DNA of 64,000 bases from Pectinophora gossypiella (Eukaryota; Arthropoda; Insecta; Lepidoptera; Gelechiidae). How positions within the stretch are numbered: position 1 is the first letter of the stretch; the number at the start of each line of letters is the position of its first letter. The notes beneath the pieces are model-generated. The model saw only the letters and a program-made list of their open reading frames with translations. It did not search any database and had not been told where the DNA came from. The stretch covers positions 4,340,598 through 4,404,597 of the forward strand of contig NC_065421.1 of the NCBI RefSeq assembly GCF_024362695.1, in the 5' to 3' direction. A program made the translations under genes and the position numbers. Below, piece by piece: positions 29,982 to 41,120 of the stretch.

Positions 29982-32889
29982 TTAATCCCATGCATTCATA
30001 TCTTCTAAATAATCACTAACTTTATAATAACCTTTTTTGTAAAGTTTTTGTTTAACTACTGTCTTAAAACAGTTGAAAGGCAAATTCTGAATGTCAATGG
30101 GAATCTTATTGTAAAAACGTATACATTGCCCCTTAAAAGATTTAGTAATCTTATGTAATCGACTGACTTGTAAAGCAAGTTTATTTTTGTTCCTGGTATT
30201 AACAATGTGCCGATCGCTATTTTTTGCAAATAATCCTATATGTTTTTTTACATATATTAAGTTTTCAAAGATATATTGTGATGCCAAAGTTAAAATATTA
30301 ATTTCTTTAAATTTATTTCTAAGTGACATCTTGGGTCCCAATTTGTAAATCGCCCGAATGGCTCGCTTTTGCAGAACAAAAATGCTGTTCATATCTGCAG
30401 CATGACCCCACAGCAAGATGCCGTACGACATTAGACTGTGGAAGTAGGCAAAATAAACTAATCGCGCGGTTTCTATATCGGTTATTAAACGAATTTTTTT
30501 GACCGCGAATGCTGCTGAGCTGAGCCTTTTGGACAACTTATCAATATGAGGACTCCATTGCAACTTAGCGTCCAAAGTAATTCCCAAAAATACAGCAGTA
30601 TCCGTGAGGTCCAATTCCTTATTTTTTACAATAATAGAATCGAGGGGCCTACTAACATTCGATAACCTAAAATAAACATATTTTGTTTTATTTTCATTAA
30701 GTAGCAGGTTGTTTACAGTAAACCAATCCACTACCTCTGAAATGGCGTTGTTTACATCGTCAAAGGAATCTTGTCGTCTCTTTACTTTAAAAAGTAAGGA
30801 GGTATCATCTGCAAACAGCACCACCTCATGTTTTACAAGGCTAGGTAGGTCGTTTATGTAAACTAGGAATAGAAATGGACCTAGAATTGAGCCCTGCGGG
30901 ACGCCTATAGTGACGTTAGATCCACACGATCTGGAGCCATGCACATCAACCCTCTGAACGCGGCCACTAAGGTATGACTCCAAAAGAGCGATGGCATTAT
31001 CAGTTATTCCATAGTGACGAAGTTTCGCGATCAAGATATCATGACAAACGCAATCGAAGGCTTTGGAAAGGTCGCAAAAGACACCAATAGCATCTTTGGA
31101 CTCCTCCCAAGCCTGAAAAACATGATTTATTAACTCAACACCAGCATCGGTTGTTGAGCGACCCTTTGTGAAACCAAATTGTTTATTAGACATTAAATTG
31201 TTTAAATTGAAATGTTGAAGTAATTGCAGTAATAAAATTTTTTCAAATATTTTACTAAGCGTGGGTAGTATAGATATTGGTCTAAAATTAGTAGGGTCAG
31301 AAGTACTACCAGCTTTAAACAATGGAATGACTTTACTGTGCTTCATTAAATCTGGAAACACACCATTGTCTACACATTTATTAAATATACATGATAGATA
31401 GGGAGCTATGCAATCAATCACGGAGTTAATGACTTTAACAGAGAGACCATGAAGATCTGCAGTCTTTTTGATTTCTAAAGATTTAAAAGCTCTTAAGACG
31501 TCCCTAGGACTCACGTGTGTAAATGTTAGTTTATCTACTTTGGACGTATCTATGTGCTCCCTTACAAGTGATTGAGCGAGTGCAGGAGATGACTTCAAGT
31601 CCTTGGTAGTCGAAAATGGAATGTCAGTAAAGAATTTTTCAAAAGCTTCAGCAACTTGCTTATCATTTGTGAGTAGTTTACCGTCAATTTGTAATTGATA
31701 CTCGAGATCGCGTGCTTTGACTTTCCCAGTTTCGCTATTAATAACTTTCCAAGTCATTTTAATAATATCTGAGCTACCTTTAATTTTACTGCTAACAAAC
31801 ATTGCCTTCGCGGTAACGCAAACACGTTTGAAAACTTTTGAATACTGTTTTACATAGTCGTGAAAAGCTACGCTATGATTGTATGTTCTTTCTTCGTAAA
31901 GTTCATACAACCTGTTTCTACTCTTATAAATTCCTACCGTCGCCCAGTCACTAAAAATTGGTGTGTCTGCTTTCTTAATTGTTTTTGCCTTAAATACTTT
32001 ATTAAATTCCGATTTTGTTAGATTAAATAGGGAGTTATATAACAAATTTGGGTCATCACAGTAAGGAAGTTCTGGTAATTTGTTTGACATATTATCTTTG
32101 AATTGTTCTAAACGACTACTTGATATGGGATTGCATGTAACATCCTTTTTCAGTGAGCGGTCAACAAATAAGTTGAAAGATATTTGTTGACCACAGTGAT
32201 CTGACTTTAATTTATTAATTATTAATTTATCACAAGGTTCTAAGTTACTAAAAATATTACCTATCGATACATTTCGCGGACTGTGACGTGATTCGGGTTG
32301 GTTCTGAAAAAAGATTTACAAGATTATAACACAGAAATAAAGATTTGAATGTAGTACTTAATGAGCAATTTTCCAGAATATCAATATTAAAATCACCGCA
32401 GACGATAACATGTTTGCTTTTATTACATAATTTGCATAAAGCTTCATCAATAACTTTCTCAAATAGATCATAAGATGAAGCGGGGGGTCTGTATACGCTC
32501 AATACAATAAGCCGGCTGAGTTCAATACAGGCCAGCTCAACAGTTCGCTCAACTGAGAGACTTACAATATCCGTTCGTTCCTTATATTTTAAACAATTAC
32601 GTACTAATATTAATGAACCGCCACGGATAGCCGTCTCCCTGCTGTACGAGCTGGCAACCTGGTGATTATTGAAGCAAACGAACTCATGTTTTTTTAGCCA
32701 ATGTTCAGTTACGCACATAATATCAACACAATTACTGTTTAAAAAAAGTTCAATTTCAAGTTCCTTGCCCAATATTCCTTGTATGTTTTGGTGTACCAGG
32801 TTGATTACATTTGTATTTTTCTTATTGCATTTTATATTTAATATGTCCTCATTTAACTTACTACAGCCAAAGTTTTTCTCTGTTGTCAT
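29982..32889 (-). pseudogene. CR1-like ORF2: endonuclease and reverse transcriptase, one frameshift
   Basis: Starts at ATG 32889, five bases after the ORF1 stop. The endonuclease part (32889-32257) has N35 in LVHQNIQG, E62 in VTEHW, and D166/N168 in VCGDFNID. At about 32260-32264 the frame shifts, apparently by a few extra bases next to CID, and the endonuclease C-terminus (with SDHCG) continues in the frame that runs to the stop at 29982. The reverse transcriptase contains GFTKGRSTTDA, CDLSKAFDCV, PQGSILGPFLF and the catalytic FADD (about 30803-30815). It would cleave target DNA and prime reverse transcription on it. Apart from this one frameshift the frame is intact, so the copy is young but disabled. 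Ends with LEDMNAWD. Confidence 0.9.
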
Positions 32890-32894
32890 TAAAT

Positions 32895-33948
32895 TTAATT
32901 TAAATTACAAATGTCAGAAATAAAAATAGGCTGCTCAATAGGAGCAGACGCGTTAAAAGCCAACGAATTGGCTGATTCTATTGTAAAAAAAAAGGATAGC
33001 GACTTCGCTATTTGTCTTTTGTAAAAGTTAGATAGATAGTAATATCTACCTTTGGTCAAATAAAAATTCCTAACATAGGAATTCGTATCAATGAACTGAA
33101 ATTTATTATAATAATCGCATACTAAAGTATGCAATGTCAGGTTTAGATCATGCCTAAACTTATTTTCGGAATTAAGCTGACTTTGGCTGAAAGGCAATGC
33201 AAACAAAATCACTTGTTCTACATTCGGTAGGCTGTTAAGTAAGGAAATATAATGGGAAAGTAGTTCTTTGTTCGCGTTACCTCTCCTACCGGCCAAGATT
33301 ATGATTGTACTATTTTTCGAGAATTTATAAGAAATTATTCTTTTTAAAATGTCTAAATAGGAGGCACCCGGCATACAATTATTAATTACTGCCCGCCTCA
33401 AGAAATGGCTAAGTTGTAAACCCATTGTTTTGCCAATTTCGTCACTAAACATAATAATATTTTGCGCTTTGTTTACCGGCGCGGGCGCCGCCTGCCCGGT
33501 CGCCGACGAGAAGGACGTATTATTGTCATTAACAATTGGTGTGAGGAGCAAGTCCTGCACCGCCGGTACCAGCTGATGGGCCGGCGCGGGCGCGGACAGC
33601 GGGGAGGACTCGGAAACACGAGCAGGCCGCTCAGTCTGCGAGGATGAATGATTGCAACTATACTGACGATTAATTAGTGAATCGAAGCGTTCCGCGTTGT
33701 GAAAACTCAAATTCACTAACTTATCAGCGGCCAGCTCGTGCTTTCGAATAGTTTTCTGAGCTACTTCGTAGTCCAGTGTCATATTTTCTAAGGATTTTGT
33801 CAGTTTTTTTATCTGTGCCTGGAGCTGATCAATTTCACACTCATATTTTTTTGTTTGGTTTTCTAACGTAACGGTACAAGTATTAATTTCGTTCAATAGA
33901 TGTTGCCCCGTATTAAACAAGTGGTGGTGTGAAGTTGATGCTTGTGGT
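32895..33948 (-). CDS. CR1-like ORF1 with esterase-like domain, 5'-truncated
   Basis: The frame is open from the truncated end of the element (33948) to the stop at 32895, with no natural start codon near its beginning. About 340 residues are readable after the first TTG at 33920. A coiled coil occupies the start (EIDQLQAQIKKLTKSLENMT), followed by a Ser/Pro/Ala-rich linker and an SGNH/esterase-like domain (IIMFSDEIGKTMG, later STIIILAGRRGNANKELL). ORF1 proteins of CR1 elements bind RNA and carry such esterase-like folds. The missing start means this copy cannot make complete ORF1. Confidence 0.8.
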
Positions 33949-34110
33949 GAGATTCCTTTTTGATTCGCCCGGGTTATTCATTAATTTACTCATTCTTCCT
34001 AAAATGTCAATCATCCGTCCCTTTCCTTTTCGGCGGATAAGAAAATGACAGGTATAACTTAAAGTAAAATTAGGATGTGTCTGCAAGAATCGGGGCCATT
34101 GATACAAATT
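33949..34110 (+). repeat. Family U3, right part after the LINE
   Basis: GAGATTCCTTTTTGATTCGC continues the repeat interrupted at 29719 (compare TCAGCGAGATGCCTTTTTTA near 27096). GTCTGCAAGAATCGGGGCC near 34080 matches an arm of the hairpin at 27246-27287. Confidence 0.8.
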
Positions 34111-34304
34111 AAACGAATATTTTTCTTCTAGGCAACCTCTGGGTTTTATAATATATTTTATATTATATTTTTTAAATTTCACATACCATACCTATACATT
34201 TGTAAACAAAACAGGAGAAATACCCGTATTTACTATACTCTTTTGTTGCTCTGTTAATCTAGATTTGTGGAGAGACAAATGCGGGCCAAAGATCCCTACA
34301 CAAT
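34111..34304. other. Non-coding, nothing recognised
   Basis: AT-rich stretch between a U3 copy and a MITE. Confidence 0.4.
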
Positions 34305-34444
34305 AATTTGTCGCTGACGTCGCAAACAGACGTATCTGCAATTTTGTGCTAAAATAATTTGTGTCTTATTAACAATAGCATAAGGTGCAAATCAGATGCG
34401 CCAAAAATTTGAGATACGTCAGTTTGCGACGTCAGCGACGAATT
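34305..34444. mobile_element. 140-bp MITE-like element
   Basis: The left end (TCGCTGACGTCGCAAAC, AGACGTATCT) is mirrored at the right (GTTTGCGACGTCAGCGA preceded by AGATACGTC), so terminal inverted repeats of about 30 bp enclose a short AT-rich core. The target duplication is not clear. Confidence 0.7.
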
Positions 34445-34690
34445 AAATAGAAACTTTGTAAAAAAGATTATTATAAGATAAGTGATTATCTAGGCGATAC
34501 GAATACATGGGATTAGCTGTCTGGAAACTGATATTAGGCAACCAAATTACTAAATTGTATAACAGTATTTCTAGGGTCCTGGGCTGAGGTTTTTCTTGCA
34601 GCTTCTTTTCCCCGGCTGCACAGGTTGTGTGAAAATGACGATTCAAAGTGTAACTATTTTACCTACCGAATTAAAATATTTTTGAATTTA
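34445..34690 (+). mobile_element. CR1-like LINE (lineage A) 3' end
   Basis: Begins within the last RT codons (AAAAAAGATTATTATAAGAT; compare KKGYYKVSDYLED in the main copy), then the 3' UTR with CTTGCAGCTTCTTTTCCCCG, ending TTTTTGAATTTAATAG. The upstream boundary touches the MITE at 34305-34444. Confidence 0.8.
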
Positions 34691-34869
34691 ATAGTAACAG
34701 AGTCAACCGTTGAAACAAAAATATTGAGTGGAAACATAAATCTTGGATAACCAAGTCATTCTAGTCAATAAGTTAAATTCTACTATGTGGTAGAGTCGTA
34801 TTCATGTTTGAATTACAAATATAATTAATATCACGTAGTTTCTAGGATTTGTGCCAAAATTATGGCAAT

Positions 34870-34941
34870 AGGCTTGCCGCTGTTACATGGCACTTGAACA
34901 TAGCTGGCGAGAAGTAAGTGGTATATACTAAAGGTTAAGTA
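34870..34941 (+). repeat. Repeat fragment shared with 23160-23200
   Basis: AACATAGCTGGCGAGAAGT recurs at 23168. Together with 38682 onwards it forms the host sequence of the 3.7-kb element. Confidence 0.5.
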
Positions 34942-37900
34942 CCCAAGTAGCAACCGATTGTCTTAAAAGAGAATTGTAGATATCTTGAAGGCAAGTAGAC
35001 TAAATCAAACCCTTGTCTTGGATAAGTCTTATAGGTCTCCAAGATATCCCTCAAGATATCTTGAAGATACAGTTTAGTAAAAGTGGGCACATACTTTAAC
35101 TCTTATACAAGACAGACTTAAGACAACGCTAAGTCAGACTTAAACCCTACTTTAGACAATGTTCTTGCATATTCTAAACTTAGAATTCTTGTAGTATCAC
35201 TTAATACCAAGAATGTATACTTGAAGATATCTACAATACTTAGTTAAGACTATAGGATTGAATTGCACTGAGTCAATTGTAACTTAACGAAGTAAAACTT
35301 CAGGTCATACTAAAACGATTTTTACTTCACGCGTCTTTATTTTAGAATATAATGGCGAACATTTATATTAACACAAGAAATGAAGTCTGTAAGAAAATGG
35401 CGTCTAAAATATTGGTTAAGTTGTTTTAACAAAAGGTTATTCTGCCGTTTCACATACAGGAAATTATAAACGCATGATTGTTTCTCGTGTAAAATCGATA
35501 GAAAGTGTTAAAAAACAGAAGGGCCTTTAATATACCAGAAAAATAATAATAAAATTTGGATTGATTATTTAGCAAATAAAAAAAATGGTGACATATAGTA
35601 TAGAGAAATTCATTTTCTATTAATATGTGACAGCTGAACGCAGTAATTGTTACTACAACAGAAATATATATTAATATACTTCAGTTTTTGACGATAATAT
35701 TGTCAAAAAAATATTACATGTTTCTTCCTGTAAGTGCAAAATGGCGTTAAGTAATATTTTTCTAAATGAAGTAAGACTTTAGAAACAATTGATTTCGTAA
35801 GAATCAGTTTAGAAAAGTAAAGTCAAGTTGCACTTCATCAAGTACTAGTTAAGATAAATCTTACTTCAATTGTCTAGGAGTATACCAACTTAAGACAAAA
35901 AGTATTTAGTGAATTCCTACTTAAAACTCTTATATCTAAAGTGATCCTCTATTTTGATTTAGTAAAGTAATGTCGTAAAATCATGTTTGTTTATTCTGTG
36001 CCAGAATCATCTATGTAACAAGTAACAATTAAAATCGAACAAGCTTAAAACCTATGGAAAGTATGTTTGTTTGAGAGGTAAGTTTTTCGACTCGTGGAAG
36101 ATAAAAAAATATTGTTATGCTGAGTTCCTACTTGGATAGGAATGTGATTTACTTAATTATTTAATATTTATCACAATTGGAACTAACAAACATAAACTCA
36201 ATTTGCTAATGAGTCTCCGCGCATACATTCTCATAGGTACCTACATGGTTCGCTGACGCAAAGTAGGTACGATCACCGCGCTTCTAATTGCCAACGGAAA
36301 CAATGTGATTATTGCAAAAATTAACGAGTATCCGTTGAATATTGTATATACGAAGAACCCTTGCAATTTTATTAACGTCGTGTGTGTGCGCGTTAGTTTC
36401 TAATCCCACCTAAAACATTATTGTTAAAAAAGGCGGCCAAATTCCCGATGTCTTTATCAAGCTAAAAAAATAAAGGAATTGAATCTAATGCCCACTTTAA
36501 ATGCATTTAACCATACACAAAACTTAAAATAGATATGTTTTGTTTATGATTGTGAATAAAGCTTAGTTAAAAATAGGTACATTTTTAAAATTATTAAAAG
36601 AAAGAATGAAAGAAGAAAGAAAAGTATCTAGACACGCGGAAGCGTGTCAAGCCAAGTTCAAGAAATAGAACTGGCGAGCCGCACCGTGTGTATTATTACA
36701 CGAACCATTTTTTTTTTTTTTTTAATTAAGATGGGTTGAGCCACTTTTGACCCCCTCATAAATTATTTCACATAAACGTATCAAATTTGGCTCATATATT
36801 GAGACTTGTGAGATACATTATAAGTGTTCTAAATTTCATAAGCTTATCTCAAACGGTTATTTAGATATTAATGTCCAAAATCCTCATTTTTATCATTGAC
36901 TGACTGACTGACTCATTTTTATCAAAACTCTAACCCAGTTCCAGATGACCTAGAGAGTTAAAATTTGGTATGCAGATAGGTAATTAGATGAATATAAAGG
37001 AAAAAATAAAAAATCTGGCAACTTTTTAATAATTAGATTCTATCATGAACGCTTAACATAAATACCTAATTAGTGCCTGTACCTAACTATAGATGTAAGA
37101 ATCAGTAAGTAATCAAAACTCATGACAGCCGGTCTTTTTGTGGTAGGTATGTAGATTAACTTAACATAACATACAATCACGCCTATATGCCCTATCGGGG
37201 TAGGCAGAGCACTAAGTGATCATAAAACCACTTGATGCCACATTCGACAAGTACTTTAAGGGTAGGTAAGCAAGTTGGAACATGTGTTTAGCGGTGATAG
37301 GTTGTCAGCTTTTCGCCCACGATACAACACAACTCTCATCCATTTTACTGGCATATTATTTTTTTTTTTAACTTAACGTGAATCTTAAACGAGTTTAATA
37401 GGTATTCAAATGTTTTATACCTATAAAGTCGACTTTTAGTTTTGAATTTGTCCTTTTAAAAGGACCCACGCGTTACGAAGATATGTACTTACCTACAATA
37501 AGACAGACCTTAGGCTACAATATATTATCTTATGTTATAAGAAGATATGATATGTTTGTTTGTTTGTTTGTATACTCTTTATTGCTTTAGAATACAAGAA
37601 AATTTACATATAATTTATCGTTAGATAAAGCATAGGCGAGCTTATCCCTAATTGGGATAAGCTCCTATGTTATACTGTTACTTATAAATAAATTACAGGA
37701 CTGACCATTGAACTTGGCAGTTGGCACCCATTTACATCTCACTTCTTTTGTCGTTGAAGTCAACAACCAAAGCATTGCATAATATTGAACTTGGCTCTCA
37801 TTTCACATTTATGTTTTTGATTGGATTTATTTATTATTAGACTAATAGGTACCTAATTTTATATTTGAACTTAGCAGGTTTTAATATAAAACTCGATTTT

Positions 37901-38681
37901 TCATGGTGTAGTGTTACCGTGCGCTTAGACTAGGTTAGACTAGCTTAGTCATTTTTGAGAAGATTTGTGCGAGACGTAGGTAGGTACCTGGGCCGCCACA
38001 CGCTGGATCGGATTTGAAAAACAGGAACTTACGATTTTTTGCCAAAATTAAATGATTGTGTTATACCAATCGATATAAAAAAAAATGATGGCAATGAAGA
38101 AGATATCGCATCGCTAACAAAAACAGTGGGATGTGCATTATCACAGGTTAATTTTCTGTATTTAATATTCTGCCTTCGAAAACCACCAGATCCTTTTATT
38201 ATTTGGACTTCATCCATCTTTCTGCTTGCTTCTATTTCGATTTTATCGTCCATTGAATAGACTTTTCTTATGTTTTACTTATTGTAGTCAAAAACGAATA
38301 AAACAGTCTTGTATAGGAGCAAGAAATAATAAAAATTGCCTTAAGTATATCTAGGCAATCAATTTTTACTTTACAAGGCTAAACTGATACTTCACTAAAT
38401 CAATTTAGTGTTAAGTGAGCCTTTAAATAATCTGAGTAAAGTAAAAGAATACTTGTAGACTTAACAGTAGGCTGAGATAAGACTAAATAGTTTTGTGAAT
38501 ACTTAACTTGGTTTTGTGTATTCTAAATTATCTAAAGTAGGATTTGTTGAAAACTATATAGTATTAAAGAAGGAAATGAATTTATGAAGTCCTAATAAGT
38601 CCTATTTGATTTGGATAAATCTCACTTTAGCTAAAGTTTAGACATATATGACTTAATCACAATTCTTGATTGCTACTTGGG
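34942..38681. mobile_element. 3.74-kb TIR element without transposase
   Basis: Begins CCCAAGTAGCAA and ends with the exact complement TTGCTACTTGGG, with TA on both sides (34940-34941, 38682-38683). The outer parts contain many short TACTTAA/AAGATATC-type motifs in both orientations (for example GTAGATATCTTGAAG near 34977 and CTTGAAGATATCTAC near 35221). No transposase frame was found; the best open frame (minus, 38029-38253) has no domain I recognise. TA duplication would fit a Tc1/mariner-type mechanism, but the family is unknown. Confidence 0.65.
36640..37840 (+). repeat. Repeat nested in the TIR element, related to 58866-59375
   Basis: Blocks GTGTCAAGCCAAGTTCAAGA, TTATCTTATGTTATAAGAAG and GTCGTTGAAGTCAACAACCA occur in the same order at 58866-59375. 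This copy is longer and includes a LINE 3' end (minus, 37565-37680) and other sequence. Confidence 0.65.
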
Positions 38682-38683
38682 TA

Positions 38684-38912
38684 AGGTGAAAGAAAACATC
38701 ATGAGGAAACCCACATTCCCGAGAAATGCATTTTCGGAGGCATGTGACCTAACCTGTATTGGACTGGCTTTCCCTTCGTGGGTTGGAGGGTCAGACAGGC
38801 TGTCTCGCTGTGGTCACTTTCTGTAAAAAACCGGACCTGTCAAATCTTTAGATTAGGTAAGCGGAACGTGTGAAAAACGGGATAATGCTGGAGAGATGAT
38901 GATGATGATGTT
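38684..38912 (+). mobile_element. LINE 3' UTR of a widespread moth family
   Basis: CATGAGGAAACCCACATTCC, CCGAGAAATGCATTTTCGG, CTGTATTGGACTGGCTTTCC and AACGGGATAATGCTGG, ending in GATGATGATG. Related copies are at 41190-41280 (+), 50205-50470 (+, interrupted) and 57388-57572 (-). Confidence 0.7.
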
Positions 38913-39477
38913 AGTTATACCTCTCCCTCTTGGGGATACAGGCGATAAGATGCGTTATGTTAATTACATATTTCTTTAAAATTTGCACTTTAAGCAACGT
39001 TCCGTTACATGACTCCCTCTTGGAGCTTCATCAGCTCATTACCCCACCTGATCTCAAGGGTAGCATCCCCAAGGTCACTATTTTCAGCCCTAATAGCGAT
39101 ATTAATATGCCTAGCATTCCTTCGCGGGCTAACTTGCTAATATATTCAAAGTCAAACTTACCCATTCGACCCCACACATTACCTCACACTAAGACGAGGC
39201 AAGTTTTGGGTGAAAATTGTATTCGGGAATTTCGGGTAACTTCATTTCGCAAGTTATTATTCACTTGGCCTTCGATTGTTATGAAATCGGCGGACACTAG
39301 GTCCCGAATGAAAATGCTTAAGTATAATTTTATTCCAAGTTATTAAAAAACGAAGACTTAAGCAGTGTCGCTGATTCTATATAGAATTATTATGACTTGA
39401 AACAGGATACAACTCTCTTCTGTTTAATCATTATCCAATTGTGAAAGGCCTCAATTTTACAGCAAAAAAAAAATAAT
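38913..39477. other. Non-coding; one unrecognised open frame
   Basis: A 138-codon plus-strand open frame (38930-39346) has no domain I recognise and unremarkable codon content. No splice sites or poly(A) signal argue for a gene. Confidence 0.35.
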
Positions 39478-39632
39478 GAAAAAGTTCAGTACGATCTACT
39501 CTGAACCGGCGTGCGTGTATGATTGAATGTGAAGGAAGAGAAGTGTCAAGATCGAAGCAAATGGAATTCCATAGTCTCTGCTTACCCCGGTGGGAAATAG
39601 GCGTGAGTTTATGTATTTATGTATCTTAGCGA
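39478..39632 (+). mobile_element. LINE-X 3' end
   Basis: ACGATCTACTCTGAACCGGC, AAGCAAATGGAATTCCATAG, GCTTACCCCGGTGGGAAATA and TTATGTATTTATGTATC. Forward orientation throughout. Confidence 0.75.
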
Positions 39633-40608
39633 GTTTCATTGAGAGTGGTATAATTTATTGATTGACATATGTACAACATGATAATAAAAACACAAATAAT
39701 AAACAAAAGGCTACAATAAAAAAAAGACTTCCGACAAGTATGCAAATAAGTAAATCACAGGCGTATCGTACAAACTATCTCACCCGTAGAAGCCGTCCTA
39801 AGTAAACTGAAGTTTCTGACGGGATTGGCCCGTTTGTAGCCTTTTTACAATATTATCCCGGGATAAAATATTCATATATTGCGCTCAAACAGTCAGGGCT
39901 ACAAAGAAGTTTGTTTGCTGGAGCATCCTCGGATATTGCCCGGATCTTGTTTCAGACGGGGCAGGGGTGGATTTAGCCCCTTTCAAGTTAATTTCCAGAA
40001 ATGACAAAAGAAGGAGAGGTTCTGGAAAGTTGGCATCGTTACCCTAGATAGTCCCTTGTGACATTAGCGTTCCATCGTTCATCAAATGGACCCGTCGAAA
40101 TGCTATTAAAGTTAGCTTTTTCAAGTTAGTCTTGAATCCTGAACCTTATTTCCTGCGTCTATCCGAGAGAATTTCAGTAGACGTAAGGTCACTTAAGTTA
40201 GGTCATTTAAAGTCGTAAGATCAAATGTCCTTTTTAAATCCAAACCCCATTGTCTGAACTAGAAATCTTTAGTAAATTAAAATATTGTAAAAGTTTGAAA
40301 GAAGTGTTTCTTTCGCAGTGAATGTAGGATTGCGATACATTTATAAGTGAAACAAATTCACATAACAAAGTAGCTAAACTCATAAATTGACGGATAATTA
40401 AGTATAATAAAGATTTTCAAGTATTTTTTACGGTTTTCGTGGATGTCAGTACAATATTGGACAGTGTTTCTTCGTTATTGGCACTCCACGTTATTTGTTC
40501 GGTTCTAGCTTTGTAACGTCCCATTTCAAATTCTGTTTGGAACAGAATGGAGCTGATGGTTAATATTCAAGGAAAAAACATATCAGTTTACAAAATGTAG
40601 GCAAGTGA
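39633..40608. other. Intergenic, AT-rich
   Basis: 39655-39720 resembles a LINE 3' end on the minus strand (TTATTGATTGACATATGTAC). The rest lies downstream of the gene ending at 40617 and shows no coding signal. Confidence 0.4.
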
Positions 40609-40609
40609 C

Positions 40610-40615
40610 TTTATT
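40610..40615 (-). terminator. Polyadenylation signal AATAAA
   Basis: TTTATT on the plus strand, immediately after the stop of the Pro/Gly/Met-rich gene. The resulting 3' UTR would be very short. Confidence 0.6.
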
Positions 40616-40616
40616 A

Positions 40617-41120
40617 TCATAAATTTACAATATACGGGACTTGATACGGCATGAGTATGGGATGGGGGCCAGCTGGGACAAGGGCAGGGACACCTGGACC
40701 TGGGCCCATTGGAGGGGGAACTGGGCCCATCGGGAGACCACGCGGCCCTAGTGGAGGGGGAATCGGACCCATAGGTGGGCCGATTGGTGGCACTGGAAGC
40801 ATATGCGGCATTGGCCCTAACGGACCCATTGGGGCTGGTGGCAGCATAGGTTGTTGCATGAACGCACAGTCACCGCACCTCGGACCTTGACAGCAGATAT
40901 TGGGCCGTCTATGATGCTTTGAATGTCTACCGCGTCTTGACTTCCCTCTTCTGTGGCGATAAGATTTCCTTCCATTATGACGGTGCGTTTCTTCAGAAAA
41001 CACGATATTGTCGTCTCTCAAAAACGGATTTTGCTCGTAATCAGTAGACTCGTAGGAAGAACTTGGAAACGGCGTGACAAACTCCAGTAAAACGATACAC
41101 ACTGTTTGTGTGTATACAAT
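40617..41120 (-). CDS. Terminal exon of a secreted Pro/Gly/Met-rich protein
   Basis: The exon starts at 41120 after an acceptor (CCTTCCAG on the minus strand) in phase 0 and encodes 167 residues to the stop at 40617. It begins with a hydrophobic stretch (IVYTQTVCIVLLEFVTPFPS) that looks like the rest of a signal peptide, so the start Met must be in an upstream exon. Next come an acidic/polar part, a strongly basic Arg/His block (YRHRRGKSRRGRHSKHHRRP) and a Cys cluster (ICCQGPRCGDC). The last ~80 residues are repeated P-M-G-P units, ending MPYQVPYIVNL. AATAAA follows one base after the stop (complement of 40610-40615). It may be a cuticle, silk, chorion or antimicrobial-type secreted protein, but I do not recognise the family. 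Confidence 0.65.
   Translation of the reverse strand: MVYTQTVCIVLLEFVTPFPSSSYESTDYEQNPFLRDDNIVFSEETHRHNGRKSYRHRRGKSRRGRHSKHHRRPNICCQGPRCGDCAFMQQPMLPPAPMGPLGPMPHMLPVPPIGPPMGPIPPPLGPRGLPMGPVPPPMGPGPGVPALVPAGPHPILMPYQVPYIVNL

Larger units (their letters stand above)
29720..33948 (-). mobile_element. CR1-like LINE (lineage A), 5'-truncated
   Basis: 4.2-kb non-LTR retrotransposon on the minus strand: partial ORF1 with coiled coil and esterase-like domain, then ORF2 with apurinic-type endonuclease and reverse transcriptase, then a 3' UTR ending in GAATTT repeats (complement of 29718-29746). A 7-bp GAGATTC duplication flanks it (29713-29719, 33949-33955), inside a repeat of family U3. An esterase-type ORF1 and a terminal short tandem repeat fit the CR1 group (Zenon-like in moths). 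Confidence 0.9.

Noticed and set aside
38930..39346. 138-codon plus-strand open frame
   Set aside because: No recognisable domain, signal peptide or splice context; it may be chance or part of an unknown repeat.
40651..40890. Gly-rich open frame opposite the Pro/Gly/Met-rich exon
   Set aside because: It is the antisense reading of a GC-rich repetitive coding region; the minus strand has the acceptor, stop and AATAAA.
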